A DNA stretch of 64,000 nt from Tigriopus japonicus (taxonomy: Eukaryota; Arthropoda; Copepoda; Harpacticoida; Harpacticidae), in contig CM021321.1 of NCBI GenBank assembly GCA_010645155.1, positions 3,481,126-3,545,125 on the forward strand. The letters are read 5' to 3'. This document shows, one piece after another, positions 1 to 10,567 of the stretch (positions within the stretch are counted from its first letter, which is position 1; every line of letters begins with the position of its first letter). Below the pieces are notes generated by a model. The model searched no databases. It was not told the DNA's origin and saw nothing but the letters and a program-made list of their open reading frames with translations. The position numbers were made by a program, and so were the translations under genes.

Positions 1-285
1 TTACATTTAGAAAGTACGGTATTTGACGTAGGTCTGGTTGGTTCCTCGAGAGACAGTTAATGGGAGTTGATTGTAGTGATGTGTTTCGAACCAGGAGTGC
101 TGCCAGTTTTGACTCGGAAGTTTATTGCTATTTTATTGAAGTTATTATGACTATGAAAATGGCAAAACTCTGCCAAAAATCCAACTCGAAAAACATCAGT
201 AGTTGCTTGTGGACAGGTATCATCAAAGAAAGCAATTGCAAACAGTTCGTGGGCAACGTTCCAAAGGGGAGTCTCGACATTTCTA
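1..285. other. No gene recognised
   Basis: Open frames occur on both strands here, but none has a recognisable domain, splice signals or a convincing start. The plus-strand frame runs straight into the inverted-repeat element that begins at 286, so it may be an interrupted exon or chance. Confidence 0.4.
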
Positions 286-669
286 CAGGGTCGGCGGTCC
301 AAGTGTAGATTTTTTAATTTTTAGTACATAACCAGGGTCTGTTTCAGATCTAATTGAGGCTCATAGATTTGTTTGCTTGGTAAACCCTCAAAAGTGAGAC
401 ATGCTGGGATACCAAAGAGTCCAATCCAACCCAAAATTCTGTCTTCCTCTCCTTGAGGGACAAATGCAAAGCATCGTGCCAACTGTCCCAATTACTTCAT
501 CGATGTCATGATCTCATCCATGCCCAAGGGCTTCAACAGGAATATGTATATTACAACTTCTATTCCTTAATGCATTGGGATTCTTTGACTGAAAATTTGA
601 AGAAAATCTATCAAAAACTACAAAACTTATGATGGTCTTAAGGGGTCTACACTTGGGCCGCCGACCCTG
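286..669. mobile_element. 384-bp TA-flanked inverted-repeat element (MITE-like)
   Basis: The two ends form a terminal inverted repeat of about 26 bp beginning CAGGGTCGGCGG. The left arm is at 286-311 and the right arm at 644-669, with about one mismatch across the core. A TA dinucleotide sits immediately outside both ends (284-285 and 670-671), as expected for a TA target duplication of the Tc1/mariner type. The interior has no coding capacity, so this is a non-autonomous element. An internal stretch near 328-370 resembles 5848-5890, inside intron 1 of the TMEM272-like gene, which suggests a dispersed family. Superfamily assignment is inference from the TA flank. Confidence 0.7.
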
Positions 670-671
670 TA

Positions 672-1488
672 GAGGGAAGCAAAATGATTAATGGTGCTAT
701 CAAACAACTTAAATGAAAGCATGAAAAGTATTTTTGGAAGAAACCGGCCCTTTTTTGGCAAAATTCATAATTTTTCCTAGAAAATCACCCATTGACCTTT
801 TTGGGGAGATTTTCCCAAAAATAATTGATAATTTGGCAAAAAATATCAGATTAGACAACTTTTTGGAGGTAAACTTGATGTTCTCTATCGTATTGGGTCA
901 TTTAACCAGCAGCTGACTGGGAGGTCACAGTACAAAAGACTGGGAGGTCACCTTTGTAATCCAGCTCCAAATATTGCACCCTGACTCAAACGTTTGACCT
1001 ATTTTCGAACTTCTCAATGTATATTGGACACGTAAGAACAAAAATTTTGCGTATTAAAGCTCAAAGGTTGCACGTGTTTTCCACTTCACTGGTTCCACGT
1101 ATTTAGATGAAAAGACTCGCGATCATGTTGACATCAAATTTTGGTGTATGAAGACTCTTAGGACTCGAGCCAGAGTCATTTGTTTAGGGCCAGAATGACT
1201 CTTGACTTGTACGTTATTGAGATGACCCGTTTAACAACACTAGGGACGACCCATTGAATTTGAACGAAAATATAACAATTGGTTCCAAAATTCATGTATT
1301 CATTCGAAAATCATAACTGAAAGACTGGCAAGTTTTTTTTTCTTGGCAACGGCTGCTTAAGAGAACGTACACACGACATCAACTTGGTTGAAACAAAATA
1401 AGAGTTCCGTTTGGAAATACCACTACAATTAATTGTTCACGGACGGTTGTTTAAAAATAATCCTTCAACTTTACAGTTTAAAATCTGA
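672..1488. other. Intergenic, no gene seen
   Basis: AT-rich sequence lies between the inverted-repeat element and the 3' end of the first tetraspan gene. A short direct repeat containing CTGGGAGGTCAC occurs near 918 and 940. Nothing coding is supported. Confidence 0.4.
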
Positions 1489-2547
1489 TCATCCTTCATT
1501 TGAGCGCTTTCGTGGGTCATTTGAACTTTGGTTGTGCTCAGCGTTTGAGAGGCTGCCATTACTTGAAGTTGAGGCCGAATCATCATCCTCCGAGGACGAA
1601 TCCCCATGTTTGGGCAAGAATATTTTCATCTTTGGCATGTTTTCTGAGCCGTCTTTCCTTTTAAAGGGTGTAAACGAAGGATCAATGTCCACTAAAGCTG
1701 AATGGGAATGAGATTTTGACCTCGACGAGACGGCCGAATCTGGCGAGTCCTCCGAGGTCAATAGACTTCTCTGTCTTTGGTGTATTATAGAGGTTGAGAT
1801 CGAACTTGAGGGTGTGGCCTCTGGCAAATCCCCATTAGGACGTGTTAAGAGAGGTTCCTCTTCAAATCGCCGTTGGATTTGAATCACCTCATCCGGTTGA
1901 GGTAGAAATGTGGCTTTGAAAGTTGGGTTGGCTGCCACGCCTCCGCTATTCTCAGGACGGAACGGATTGGCCGATGTTTTGACCGGAGTCCGAGTAGGTA
2001 AATGCGTGAAAGTGTCATCATTGGAACCTTCAGCATCCTCTTCTTCTTCTTCATCAATCATCCTCGACACATTCACTTGAAGCTCTGTATCTACTTTGGC
2101 CGCCATTTCCAAGTCTTCAGCCGCATTTTCCCGTTGAAGCTCTCGAAAAAAGGCAACGATGACCCAAATACAGTAAATCAAGAAGAGCAAAGCTGGAATG
2201 GCCACCAATTTAAAAGGTCCCAAGTGCTCAAAGGCCAAGATAAGGGCCAGAACAAGACCTACAGCGGACAGACTGTAGGCCAAGATCCAGGGCAAAACCA
2301 TGCTTTTGTTTCTTTGGTGTGAGCCGTACATGAGACAAATATTAGCGATCAAAAGGCCAAAGGCCAATAATGTGGCGACAACTAAAGCAATGAAGAAGTG
2401 TTTAAGCTCGTACAAGAACTGAATTGTCCAAAGAAACCCCAATACTAGGGACACGAGATTAGTTAAGGCCACGGCAATGGATCCCGTTTGAAGAGAGCCG
2501 CAACACCACGGACTGCGGTCCAGCAAACGCGTTCGTTTATTGGTCAT
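1489..2547 (-). CDS. Four-helix membrane protein, arthropod DUF4728-like
   Basis: A single-exon frame of 352 codons. The upstream extension of the open frame lacks an ATG, so translation is placed at the ATG at 2545-2547, giving an N-terminus MTNKRTRLLDRSPWCCGSL. The paired cysteines followed by SLQTG before the first helix are typical of the arthropod tetraspan family DUF4728. Four hydrophobic helices follow at about residues 18-38, 48-68, 79-101 and 106-128. A long soluble tail then contains an acidic run (DEEEEED), Ser/Thr-rich stretches and an SSSEDDDS cluster that looks like casein-kinase target sequence. Tail topology and function are unknown; members of this family are plasma or endolysosomal membrane proteins of unclear role. 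It lies 1.2 kb from another minus-strand four-helix gene, but their sequences are unrelated. Family call is moderate, coding status high. Confidence 0.8.
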   Translation of the reverse strand: MTNKRTRLLDRSPWCCGSLQTGSIAVALTNLVSLVLGFLWTIQFLYELKHFFIALVVATLLAFGLLIANICLMYGSHQRNKSMVLPWILAYSLSAVGLVLALILAFEHLGPFKLVAIPALLFLIYCIWVIVAFFRELQRENAAEDLEMAAKVDTELQVNVSRMIDEEEEEDAEGSNDDTFTHLPTRTPVKTSANPFRPENSGGVAANPTFKATFLPQPDEVIQIQRRFEEEPLLTRPNGDLPEATPSSSISTSIIHQRQRSLLTSEDSPDSAVSSRSKSHSHSALVDIDPSFTPFKRKDGSENMPKMKIFLPKHGDSSSEDDDSASTSSNGSLSNAEHNQSSNDPRKRSNEG

Positions 2548-3766
2548 GATGGCGGGAAATCCAATGAAAAGGGTTCGAGGCAAACTTTCCCGCTTTCTTC
2601 TTTAGGCTTGAACGATCAAGTTTGCACGGAAACAAACGCTTCAAAACAAAACCTCAATGCATAGATTCAAAACAAAGCGCAGATGGACGAATGTGCTCGT
2701 GTAAATTCATATTTTCAGGCCTCTGAATTTTGAGTGTAAGGGTTGAGTTAAGATTAGATTGTTTTCATTAAAGTGCAATATGATAGAATGAAAGCTGCAT
2801 TTTTGCTTGTAGCTATTTTTGATAAATTGTAAGCTTCTTGTGGAGCTATTTCACGTCACTCATCATGTACCATTTTAATTTGGAAAGGCAATTCAAACTA
2901 TGTTTGACAGCTTTGGAAATGGCAAATCTAACAAGAGGATGAAATCGGTGATTGACTGTTGTTGTTTTGGCCAATCCATATTTTAGACCAGGCAAGGTGG
3001 AAAAGAAGTAACTAAGAACGTACTTTGGCGGCAACAGGTTTCATTGCAGGTTGCAGAATGACAAATGTAATCAAAACATTTGAACTGTCGATGAAAGTCT
3101 AAATGACATCCTGAAAGGCATAGGCTTCATTTATAAACGAAATTTCACTCATTAGATAACTGCTAAAGGCATATCCTAAAAATCTTAAGGGGTTTTGAAG
3201 TCTCGAAATCCTAGGTTGCGTGACCGAAGTTTGGCCCTTCATGGGTATGGGCATAAAGGGTAAATGCTTAATGTACTTAAAGTCTTTAGGTATGGGTGCA
3301 AGTAAGGACTTCAGGTACAAGGTAGAAATGTTGAAAGATTAAATCTTTTGAGATTTTTTCTTGTAATGCTATTTGATCAGAATACTAATGCAAAATTTCA
3401 GACTGCGTGCTCAACAATTTTGAAACTCATGATCACTCAAATTATAACTATGTGGATCTACAAGTACATCATTTTTGTTCAAATGACAAATATTTTATTT
3501 GTATTCTTATTAATCTAAAGGGATTCCTTCAAGTAACTTTATATTTCACATAAAGTTATTGAAGGAAGAGTTCTGTGTAGCATGATCAAAAGGTGTCGAG
3601 CTCAAAGTCACGGTCGCTTCTCTGGTTTGTCAAAACTGCACAGGATTTGTTGCAATTCTTAACAATCCCTTTCATCCGGGCAAAACTCATTAACGTTGTT
3701 GCTGTTTTGTTACCCGGTATGTAACACCTGCCTATGAAAATATGGGTTCTAGAATTCCTAGTCATA
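2548..3766. other. Intergenic spacer, no gene seen
   Basis: AT-rich DNA lies between the promoter side of the first tetraspan gene and the 3' end of the TMEM272-like gene. It should hold the former's promoter and the latter's 3' UTR, but I see no clear TATA box or poly(A) signal to cite. An imperfect inverted repeat around 3525-3565 (CAAGTAACTTTATA with TAAAGTTATTGAAG) could form a small hairpin. Confidence 0.35.
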
Positions 3767-6087
3767 TCAAGTCAGATCATCGTCATCCTCAGCCTCCTCA
3801 TCAGCCTCGGCTACGTCTTCGGAATCAAGCTTCTCACTATTGCTGTTTTGGCGCGAAAGTGGTCCGGAGGGAAATTTAGTTATATCGAGACGGTTTTCAT
3901 TGACAAAATCCACGGAAATGCGTCGGGAGTTGACGGCACTCGAAAACCGTACAATGCTGAGGTTGGACTGATCGTCCTCGTCATATCCGTCCAAATTATC
4001 TTCGAAATCACTAAAATCAGAGGGTTTGATCTTTAATTTGGCCAATCTGGTCTTGTTATTGCCTCCCCCGCCTCCTCCTTTCTCGAAAGATGTGTCCTTC
4101 AAAGGCTCCACTCCGTAAACGGGATTAGGTTTAACTTTGACGGGCTTGATTTTGAACCGAGAAGACATTGGAGAACCCTCTTCTTCTGGGGCTGGAGGGG
4201 CCAGATTGAACCGGCCATTAGGGCGGGCAGGTTTTCCGTTTTCTCCTTTGGTGATTTCGTCTAAGGTGTCCCGAGAACCTTTGGGGGATTTTAGCTTGCT
4301 CTTTGGATTAATTTCATCTGACTTGATTGCCTGGTAATGATGAGATTTGGGCTCCTTGTAGATTCTCTTTTCTGGTGTATTGGAGGTTGGGGTGGGGCCC
4401 TTTTCCTCGTCTGAATCAAGCGTACTTCGTTTGCTTGCAAAGGCTGCGGCTGCAGTAGCCATGAGATACTCTTTGGAGTGCTTCTTCCGGCGCTTCCGAA
4501 TCTTTTCTCTGACATTGAACTTCATTTCGGATTCATCCAGAAAATACCCATACATAACCAAAAAATCTGGGTTGCACACACCTGAAAAAAAGGATCAAAT
4601 CGTTCCTGAAGACGCAAAGTGAGTATTAAAGAATTATTAAAACCCACCTAGAACCATGGCAGTGAGCCAAAGTAAGAATATAACACCAAATATTATGTCA
4701 AAGACAATGACCAAGACGTAGACCACATAGTAAGCATTGGGGTGGCAGAAGCGCTCAGATTCTGGATGTTCAAGATCCGGATAAATAGTGAAAACAAATC
4801 TAGTGGCATCTACGAATAGGCAAACCACGAATACCACAAAAACGTAGGTCATCGCTTGAACCAAACTCAACCCTGGATGAGTATTGGCATCAAATCTAAA
4901 GAAAGAATTGGAATGTGTCACTCAGGAACATTATACAAAAGTAAATTAGCACTTTGGTCAAATACCTTCCATATTGGCGTTGCAATCGCTTCCATTGGAT
5001 ATACGTGATTAACCTCAGCATGATTACCATGGTTCCGGCTGTTCCACAGAAGAAAAGGAACCGTGCCAAACGTGGTTCTGCGGGACATTCATTTTTGTAC
5101 ATGTAGCCTGAAAATGAATTCAAAAGTACTTTCAAAGGCTGAAGTAACTTGGCATGATTGGCGGATAAGTTGGCGATTAGTCCAAGTCACGATCGAGTCC
5201 AACGAGCCAACCCTCGTTTAAATTTACGATTCTAGTTGAACCAAAGTCTTGACAAGTTCTATTCGGTTTCAGTTTGAGTCCAAAATCTTGTTATGCCAGT
5301 CGAGTTGGAAAAAATCATGAAATTGTCGATGATATCAACTTTCGAGCAAACCTGTCGTTATCCATAAAACTAGATTTTTGTGCAACATACTGTATTTAAA
5401 CCCTGCGCTTCCTCTCGTTTTAAAACATTAAACTAAGGACTCAATGGCTCAACAAATACAACGGTTCTTGAATTAATCTCCATTTGTTTGACTGGAATGT
5501 AGTTTTTAGCCAGTAAAGTTTTGAACCGCAAATTGGAAAGTTTAGAAAAAATCAAAATATGCCTTCAAACACTTTCAACATGGGTTGAAAATACGTTGAA
5601 AAATGCCAAAACTTGCAAAAAAAGATAACTGTAAAACACTTTTTGCTCAACCTTGAAATGATTGCAAAATCTGCATTTTACAAACAGGCTCATGTCAATT
5701 GTCTCAAGCTCCTCAGCATACTTAATACAGACACTTTTCTTTAGTAAAAATTGGTCTCTTAACAACATTAATTCAATGTACAATTGTAGATGTTCGCCAG
5801 AATAGGGTCAGTGGTTCAAGTGGAAACTTAAGGGTTTGAAATACGTAAACGGGGTCTGTTTAAAATCTCATTGAGGCTAATAGACTTCTGGAATCTAAAG
5901 TTTGTTCTTAATGTTCTTGGTTGACTTCCTTACCAATAACAATCATCATGATTTGCACTGGAAACGTGAACCATGCTGCGATCGAGAAAGCCTTTGCAGC
6001 GAACTCGAATTCGAAGAAATGATGCGTGTTCTTGATCAACTCTTTGGAGTACGCCGAAGAGCTATCAAAGTCCGCCTTGGAGGGCAT
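3767..6087 (-). CDS. TMEM272-like four-helix membrane protein, 4 exons, 452 aa
   Basis: Exons on the minus strand are 5934-6087, 4966-5107, 4648-4895 and 3767-4581. All introns are GT-AG, phases agree, and the total is 453 codons including the stop. The start ATG is at 6085-6087. Exon 1 encodes a charged N-terminus and a first helix ending in QIMMIVIG. Exon 2 opens with the hallmark YKNECPAEPRLARFLF, matching the ECPxEPxIPxYL motif of TMEM272 proteins, followed by helix 2. Exon 3 supplies helices 3 (LVQAMTYVFVVFVVCLFVDA) and 4. Exon 4 is a polar tail of about 270 residues with basic (KIRKRRKKHSKE), poly-Gly and strongly acidic (DEEAEDDDD) segments, far longer than in vertebrate TMEM272. Function is unknown. 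Intron 1 (5108-5933) carries a fragment similar to the interior of the element at 286-669. Confidence 0.85.
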
Positions 6088-6420
6088 CTTGACCCCGCTA
6101 TTAATTCACTTTCTTGACACAATCAAGCTACGAATATATGGCCAAATCCCAGTAAATAGACCGGATCTCCAACCACATTGATAAGACTCGTCAGATTCCA
6201 CCGGAATGTGTCACACTCAACATTTTTCAACGTCTTCGAGGAGAACTGGACTCATGTTCTCGCTAGAAAGAACTGAAGTTGATTATGATGAATTTGTAAG
6301 ATTTTGAAGGAGAAACCTGTTCCTCTTCCAAATTTGTTTAGCCTACAGCTAATTTCAGTGTGTTTCTTTGTACCCGTAAAATCCGTATCAACTGTGGGCA
6401 AGACGTGTCCGCGTCAAATT

Positions 6421-6475
6421 GCCTCTAGCAAGAGCCACTCACCACAGACCCAAAGAGCCTCACAACTCACCTCTC
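6421..6475 (+). repeat. 55-bp direct repeat, copy 1
   Basis: The segment beginning GCCTCTAGCAAGAGCCACTC and ending CAACTCACCTCTC recurs at 7106-7160 in the same orientation, with about five substitutions. The sequences flanking the two copies differ. Confidence 0.85.
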
Positions 6476-7105
6476 GCCATGAAATGATGATCCGAGACGA
6501 CAAGAAGAACATCAGCTCCAATGGCAACAAAACGTTAAACCTCCTTCGCACACTTGCTTACTACTTACCGTACTTACTCACCTACCCACCCTGATCATTC
6601 GAACTTTTTCAGAAACCAATACAAGTATTGTGGCAATCAGATTGATTGGCAATTTACTCCAGTTTGAACCAGTTCAAGAGGTTTTCATTTTTATACTTTC
6701 CGAGGTAACAGGGTTTGATAAATTTGCGATATTGCATAGATCAGTAGCTGAATGCTCTCCGTAGATACTAATTGGTAGGGCATTGTGTGTGGTAAAGTTC
6801 ACATGATCGAAAGTGGAAGTGTTTAGCACCTTGGTGAGAACTCAAATTTCTTGTTGATTGTTGAGGAAGTGAAAAAGAGTCCAATTTCTTTGGTATGTTG
6901 TTAATAGACCTACATAAAATAGTTGAAATTGAAGTTAGTGGAGTAAATAGAGGGAAAGGTTTTTGGACCGATTCCTTTTTGACCTTGTCTAGCTTTTATC
7001 AATTAGTTCAAGAATGCAGTATTATTCAGTAAAATGATACCATTGCTTCAAATCTAGACAAAAAAACTTTTGTCGCTAAAAAGTCATTGGACTTTTTTGT
7101 CAATC

Positions 7106-7160
7106 GCCTCTAGCAAGAGCCACTCACTACAAACCCAAAGAGTCTTACAACTCACCTCTC
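7106..7160 (+). repeat. 55-bp direct repeat, copy 2
   Basis: Second copy of the segment at 6421-6475. Here the last 11 bases form one arm of a perfect palindrome (7150-7174), whereas copy 1 lacks the second arm. Confidence 0.85.
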
Positions 7161-7174
7161 AGTGAGAGGTGAGT
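7150..7174. repeat. Perfect 25-bp palindrome (12-bp arms)
   Basis: ACTCACCTCTCA, one central G, then TGAGAGGTGAGT. The arms are exact complements, so the DNA can form a hairpin with a one-base centre. It sits exactly at the end of the second 55-bp repeat copy. Confidence 0.85.
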
Positions 7175-7702
7175 ATCATTTGACTATTTTTTCTGACCCA
7201 TTCTGTGTTTTGTAACGCCGATTGAATGCGATCATTCATCAGAAGAAAGGGTGTACGGTGGGAAGTCATCATTTCGTTTAGGAGAGAGGAAAAAACGCTG
7301 AAGCAAGGAGGAAAAAATGTCCAAGTTGAATATATCGAAGTGAACCTTTACTTTAAAAAAGTTTCTTCATCCTGTTTTGATATCTTATTTTTTAACTTTC
7401 GCAATAGTTTATGCTGCTGCCAGACTATTACATCACCTCAAAAAAGCGTCTTACAAAAAATCAGCTACAAAAACGTATTCTGTAAGGATGTGCAAAAGTT
7501 CTTGTTTTGGGTGGGCCTTTCTTGCTAAAATGAAAAACTTTGTCCAGTTTTCGGAGATGGGTTCTATAGATTCTCTCGTTTTTTGCAGCATTTACATTTT
7601 CTCTCTCTCTTTCTTTTTTTCTTGTTGGTGTGAAATTGTCTTATGTTGAATGTAAGTTTTGATTATCATTAAAGGTTTCAACATCCACGGCCTTTTTATG
7701 TG

Positions 7703-8908
7703 TCAAGTAGTGAAAAAGTCTTGAGACCCCTCTTACGCTCAGCAAATTGATACATTTGATTGATGAAGTTGAAGTCGGACAAGTGATTTCTTATTTCAGA
7801 CTGATATCAATTTACAATAACTTTAATTATTTGTGAATTTGGCCTCTATTAGCCTTAATGACGTCTTCCAACCGGGTCCTATAGCCTTGACTAAAGCACT
7901 TGCCTTGACAAACCTTCATGATATAGTCCTTGCGCATCCGCCTCCATTCCTTGTTGATAGAGTCCATGAGGGCGTCAATATTTAGGTGACGGTCCTTCCA
8001 GGCATTCTTCTCCTCTTGCCACCAGATTGAATAGTCTAAAGCAGGGGTAGACATAGGTGGCCTTCTTTGACTTCTTCATAGTCTTGGTGATCTATGAGAA
8101 CACTTTTACCTTCAAGACTATCAAGTAGTCAGCTGCTGTAAAACGGTATCCAGCAGGGAACCAAACTGGAGGCATTTTCTCCCCGGTTGATGCGATGACC
8201 CCAATCATCATCACTGAAGCTGGATGCTTGGTTGTGGTGACCCTCCTGATCCTCCTATAGGTGTTTCCAAAGCAGAAAACCCTGTCATTTTGATTGTGAG
8301 TGTGGAATCACTGTGAAGATCCACAGTGAATGTCTTCTCATCTGAGAAGAAAACCACCTGATTTCCCGAGTGCTTTAAACTGTCCAGTTGACGTTGACAG
8401 CGCTCCAGACGGAGTTCTTGATGACGTTTTGACAAGAGAGGCATATCTATTCTTCTGAGTGACTTTTCTTTAGCCTTTTCACGACCTTGGTGATGGTGTA
8501 CCTGTGCACGTCCTTCTTCTTTGCGTAATGGGACATTGCCATGGTTGGATTCATATCAAGGGCCTTTTTGACGTCTGCAGGCTTAACTTTGGCCGGTCTT
8601 CCACTCCTGGGTTTGTCTCTAAGGTCCTCTGCATCTGCTAAGCGATTTCGGACTCGACAAACGGTAGCCTTGCTGACATTAAAGGTCTTCATTATGTCAG
8701 AGGTGGTCTCGCCGGTGCAGACCAATCGGCCAATCATGGCTCTTTTGGTTTCCATTGTGAAATACTCGATGATTTTGTTGACAAATCATGGAAATACTGT
8801 GAGCTGTCATGCTGATGATTCATTTGCTTTGCGCTATCAAATATTTAAGCACTCGAATTCTCTTTAAAGAAACACATAAATGGTCTCACGACTTATTCAC
8901 TACCCGGT
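7703..8908 (-). mobile_element. Decayed Tc1/mariner-type transposon, about 1.2 kb
   Basis: The terminal inverted repeats are recognisable. The left end near 7703-7729 reads TAGTGAAAAAGTCTTGAGACC, and the reverse complement of the right end near 8882-8908 reads TAGTGAATAAGTCGTGAGACC, so 19 of 21 positions agree. Between them lies a broken transposase on the minus strand. The length matches complete mariner elements (about 1.2-1.3 kb), so nearly the whole element is present, with internal decay. Confidence 0.85.
7827..8755 (-). pseudogene. Mariner transposase, frameshifted and internally deleted
   Basis: Three blocks read in order on the minus strand. 8447-8755 is the N-terminal paired-like helix-turn-helix domain (ETTSDIMKTFNVSKATVCRV, then the GRPAK linker). 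8211-8444 holds the start of the DDE domain with FFSDEKTF carrying the first catalytic Asp, and a shifted frame continues into HPASVMMIGVIAS and GEKMPPVWF near 8125-8215. 7827-8054 is the C-terminal block with LDYSIW, INKEWRRM and RLEDVIKANRG. The block that normally carries the second Asp (QDGAPAH) is missing between about 8065 and 8110, and the third-Asp motif before LDYSIW reads TPA rather than SPDLN. Stops separate the blocks. The element is therefore inactive. Confidence 0.88.
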
Positions 8909-9290
8909 AGTTGTAGGCCACAGAAAAAAAGAAAGCTCAGATTGAAAATATATAATAAAAATAATTATTATTCAAATATTCAGACACAGGTCAGCACCCA
9001 GACGGGGAACCCGAAACCGGACAGAACCTCAGCGATTCAAAGCAGGACCGTGAGTTCTATCTACGGTCAGATGAACTTGTCGAGGGGGGGCATGTAGGAT
9101 ATGCAGGCTTGCTCCTACTCCTACGGTACCAACTCAATCTTCATAGGTGGCCCCTTCATTGGCCGAAGCGGCCCATCTTCATTGAAAACTTCGCTGAATT
9201 CGCAAAAAAAAATTTGGATTGGTGTCTGATTGAGCTAAAAAATTTCGGATCATCGCCAAATTTTCGGACTTTTTTCGGATTTTGCGCCAA
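8909..9290. other. No gene seen; lead-in to minisatellite
   Basis: Non-coding. From about 9240 it carries degenerate TTTTCGGA-type units that grade into the 36-bp repeat array. Confidence 0.4.
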
Positions 9291-9506
9291 ATTTTCGGAT
9301 TCGGATTCGTTCGGATTGGGCAGAATATTTTCGGATTCGGATTCGTTCGGATTGGGCAGAATATTTTCGGATTCGGATTCGTTCGGATTGGGCAAAAATT
9401 TTCGGATTCGGATTTGTTCGGATTGAGTAGCAAATTTTCGGATTCGGATTCGTTCGGATTGAATGGAAGCTATCGGATTCGGATTTAAGAAATCAAGTTC
9501 GGATTG
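9291..9506 (+). repeat. 36-bp minisatellite, about 5 to 6 units
   Basis: The unit reads ATTTTCGGATTCGGATTC then GTTCGGATTGGGCAGAAT. Units begin near 9291, 9327 and 9363; the first two are nearly identical and later ones diverge, with degenerate edges on both sides. Within each unit TCGGAT recurs, so the array is internally repetitive. Open frames in this block are translations of the repeat (FGFGFVRIGQNI-type periods on one strand, NPNESESENIL-type on the other) and are not genes. Confidence 0.9.
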
Positions 9507-10567
9507 GATTTTGGGGACCTTTCGGAGCGGCGCAATTCTTCGGGGCACATAATCAACAACCTTTTTCTCACTGTGCTTACTCCATTAAAATGAAACGAGT
9601 GACGTCGGATCTTAGCCATTAGTCCCTTCCTTTGCAGGTGTATAAATAGTATTTATGCTCGTATGAAGCTCGTGCTTCAGTTTCTTAACAGTCTACACTA
9701 CAATACAAAGTGTGACATTTTTGGCTCGGCTCTTCCAAGTTATGGAAAAAATATTATCCGCGAACAGTTGTGTTGATTCTATGTACTTTATTTACGTTCT
9801 CTACCGTAATTAATGGTACAACAATATATATTCATCAAATTAATATAATTTTAAGAGGATAGTTACGATTTGAGATCTCAAATTTATTAAGAAATCCTTG
9901 GCAAAATACTACTCTCGACCTGTCAAGTGAGGCGACACCAACGTTTGACTTAATACAACTTCAACAGCTGTGTTCAGTACGAACACCCAATTGGTAGTTG
10001 GTCTGTTGTGGTCTTTTGCCAATGTTCTTAAAAATGCTTGTGATAAAATTTTTGTACGAGTAAATTTTATTTCCTAAAGCAAAAAAAAGTTGAAAGTACA
10101 TTTGTTCCTTTTCTTGTCCATTCACTTACAATTAGTTAAAAAACGTGGCATAACTTGATTTCTACGTTTCTCATGATTAGAGAGAGGCAAAACATACTTC
10201 GTTCCTTTGAAGCCTGAAACGAGTTTTAATCATATTTTGGTTTAAAGCATATTCTTATGCATATTTTGAACTATGCCATCAAAAAATCTTTGTTCGTTTA
10301 TTGCTCCAAAACACACAAGAACGCTTTAAATCGTCAAAATTGTATGGAAAAAAATAAGAAATTGATTTTGGTCTTCCTTTGCCATTGTTCTTCACGTGTG
10401 TACGTCTATTTGTACGTAAGCAACACAAGCCACAACGAAACTTTTATGACATATTTTGTCCGCCTTTGCTTGTGATATTGTTCGCTTTCTCAACATGCTA
10501 TTGACCTTTCTTCAGGGATGATTTGAACTCGCCTTGGAATGTAACTTGATACTTCACACGTTTTTTA
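9507..10567. other. Upstream region of the GT8-like gene; no gene seen
   Basis: AT-rich, no supported coding segment. It should contain the promoter of the plus-strand gene starting at 10568. An in-frame stop at 10547-10549 limits the start of that gene. Confidence 0.4.

Larger units (their letters stand above)
6088..7702. other. Upstream region of the TMEM272-like gene; no other gene seen
   Basis: About 1.6 kb of non-coding DNA lies between the start of the TMEM272-like gene and the mariner remnant. It holds a duplicated 55-bp segment and a perfect 25-bp palindrome, listed separately. Frames near 7226-7650 are poly-T/poly-A rich and show no domain. Confidence 0.4.

Noticed and set aside
3734..4036. 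Plus-strand frame of 100 codons
   Set aside because: Antisense to the last exon of the TMEM272-like gene, whose reading frame and splicing are consistent.
9291..9506. CRISPR-like array of regular repeats
   Set aside because: Units are contiguous with no unique spacers, and the genome is eukaryotic.
9156..9548. Long open frames on both strands with NPNESESEN-type or FGFGFVRIG-type repeats
   Set aside because: They are translations of the 36-bp minisatellite; the period is a multiple of three, so every frame stays open.
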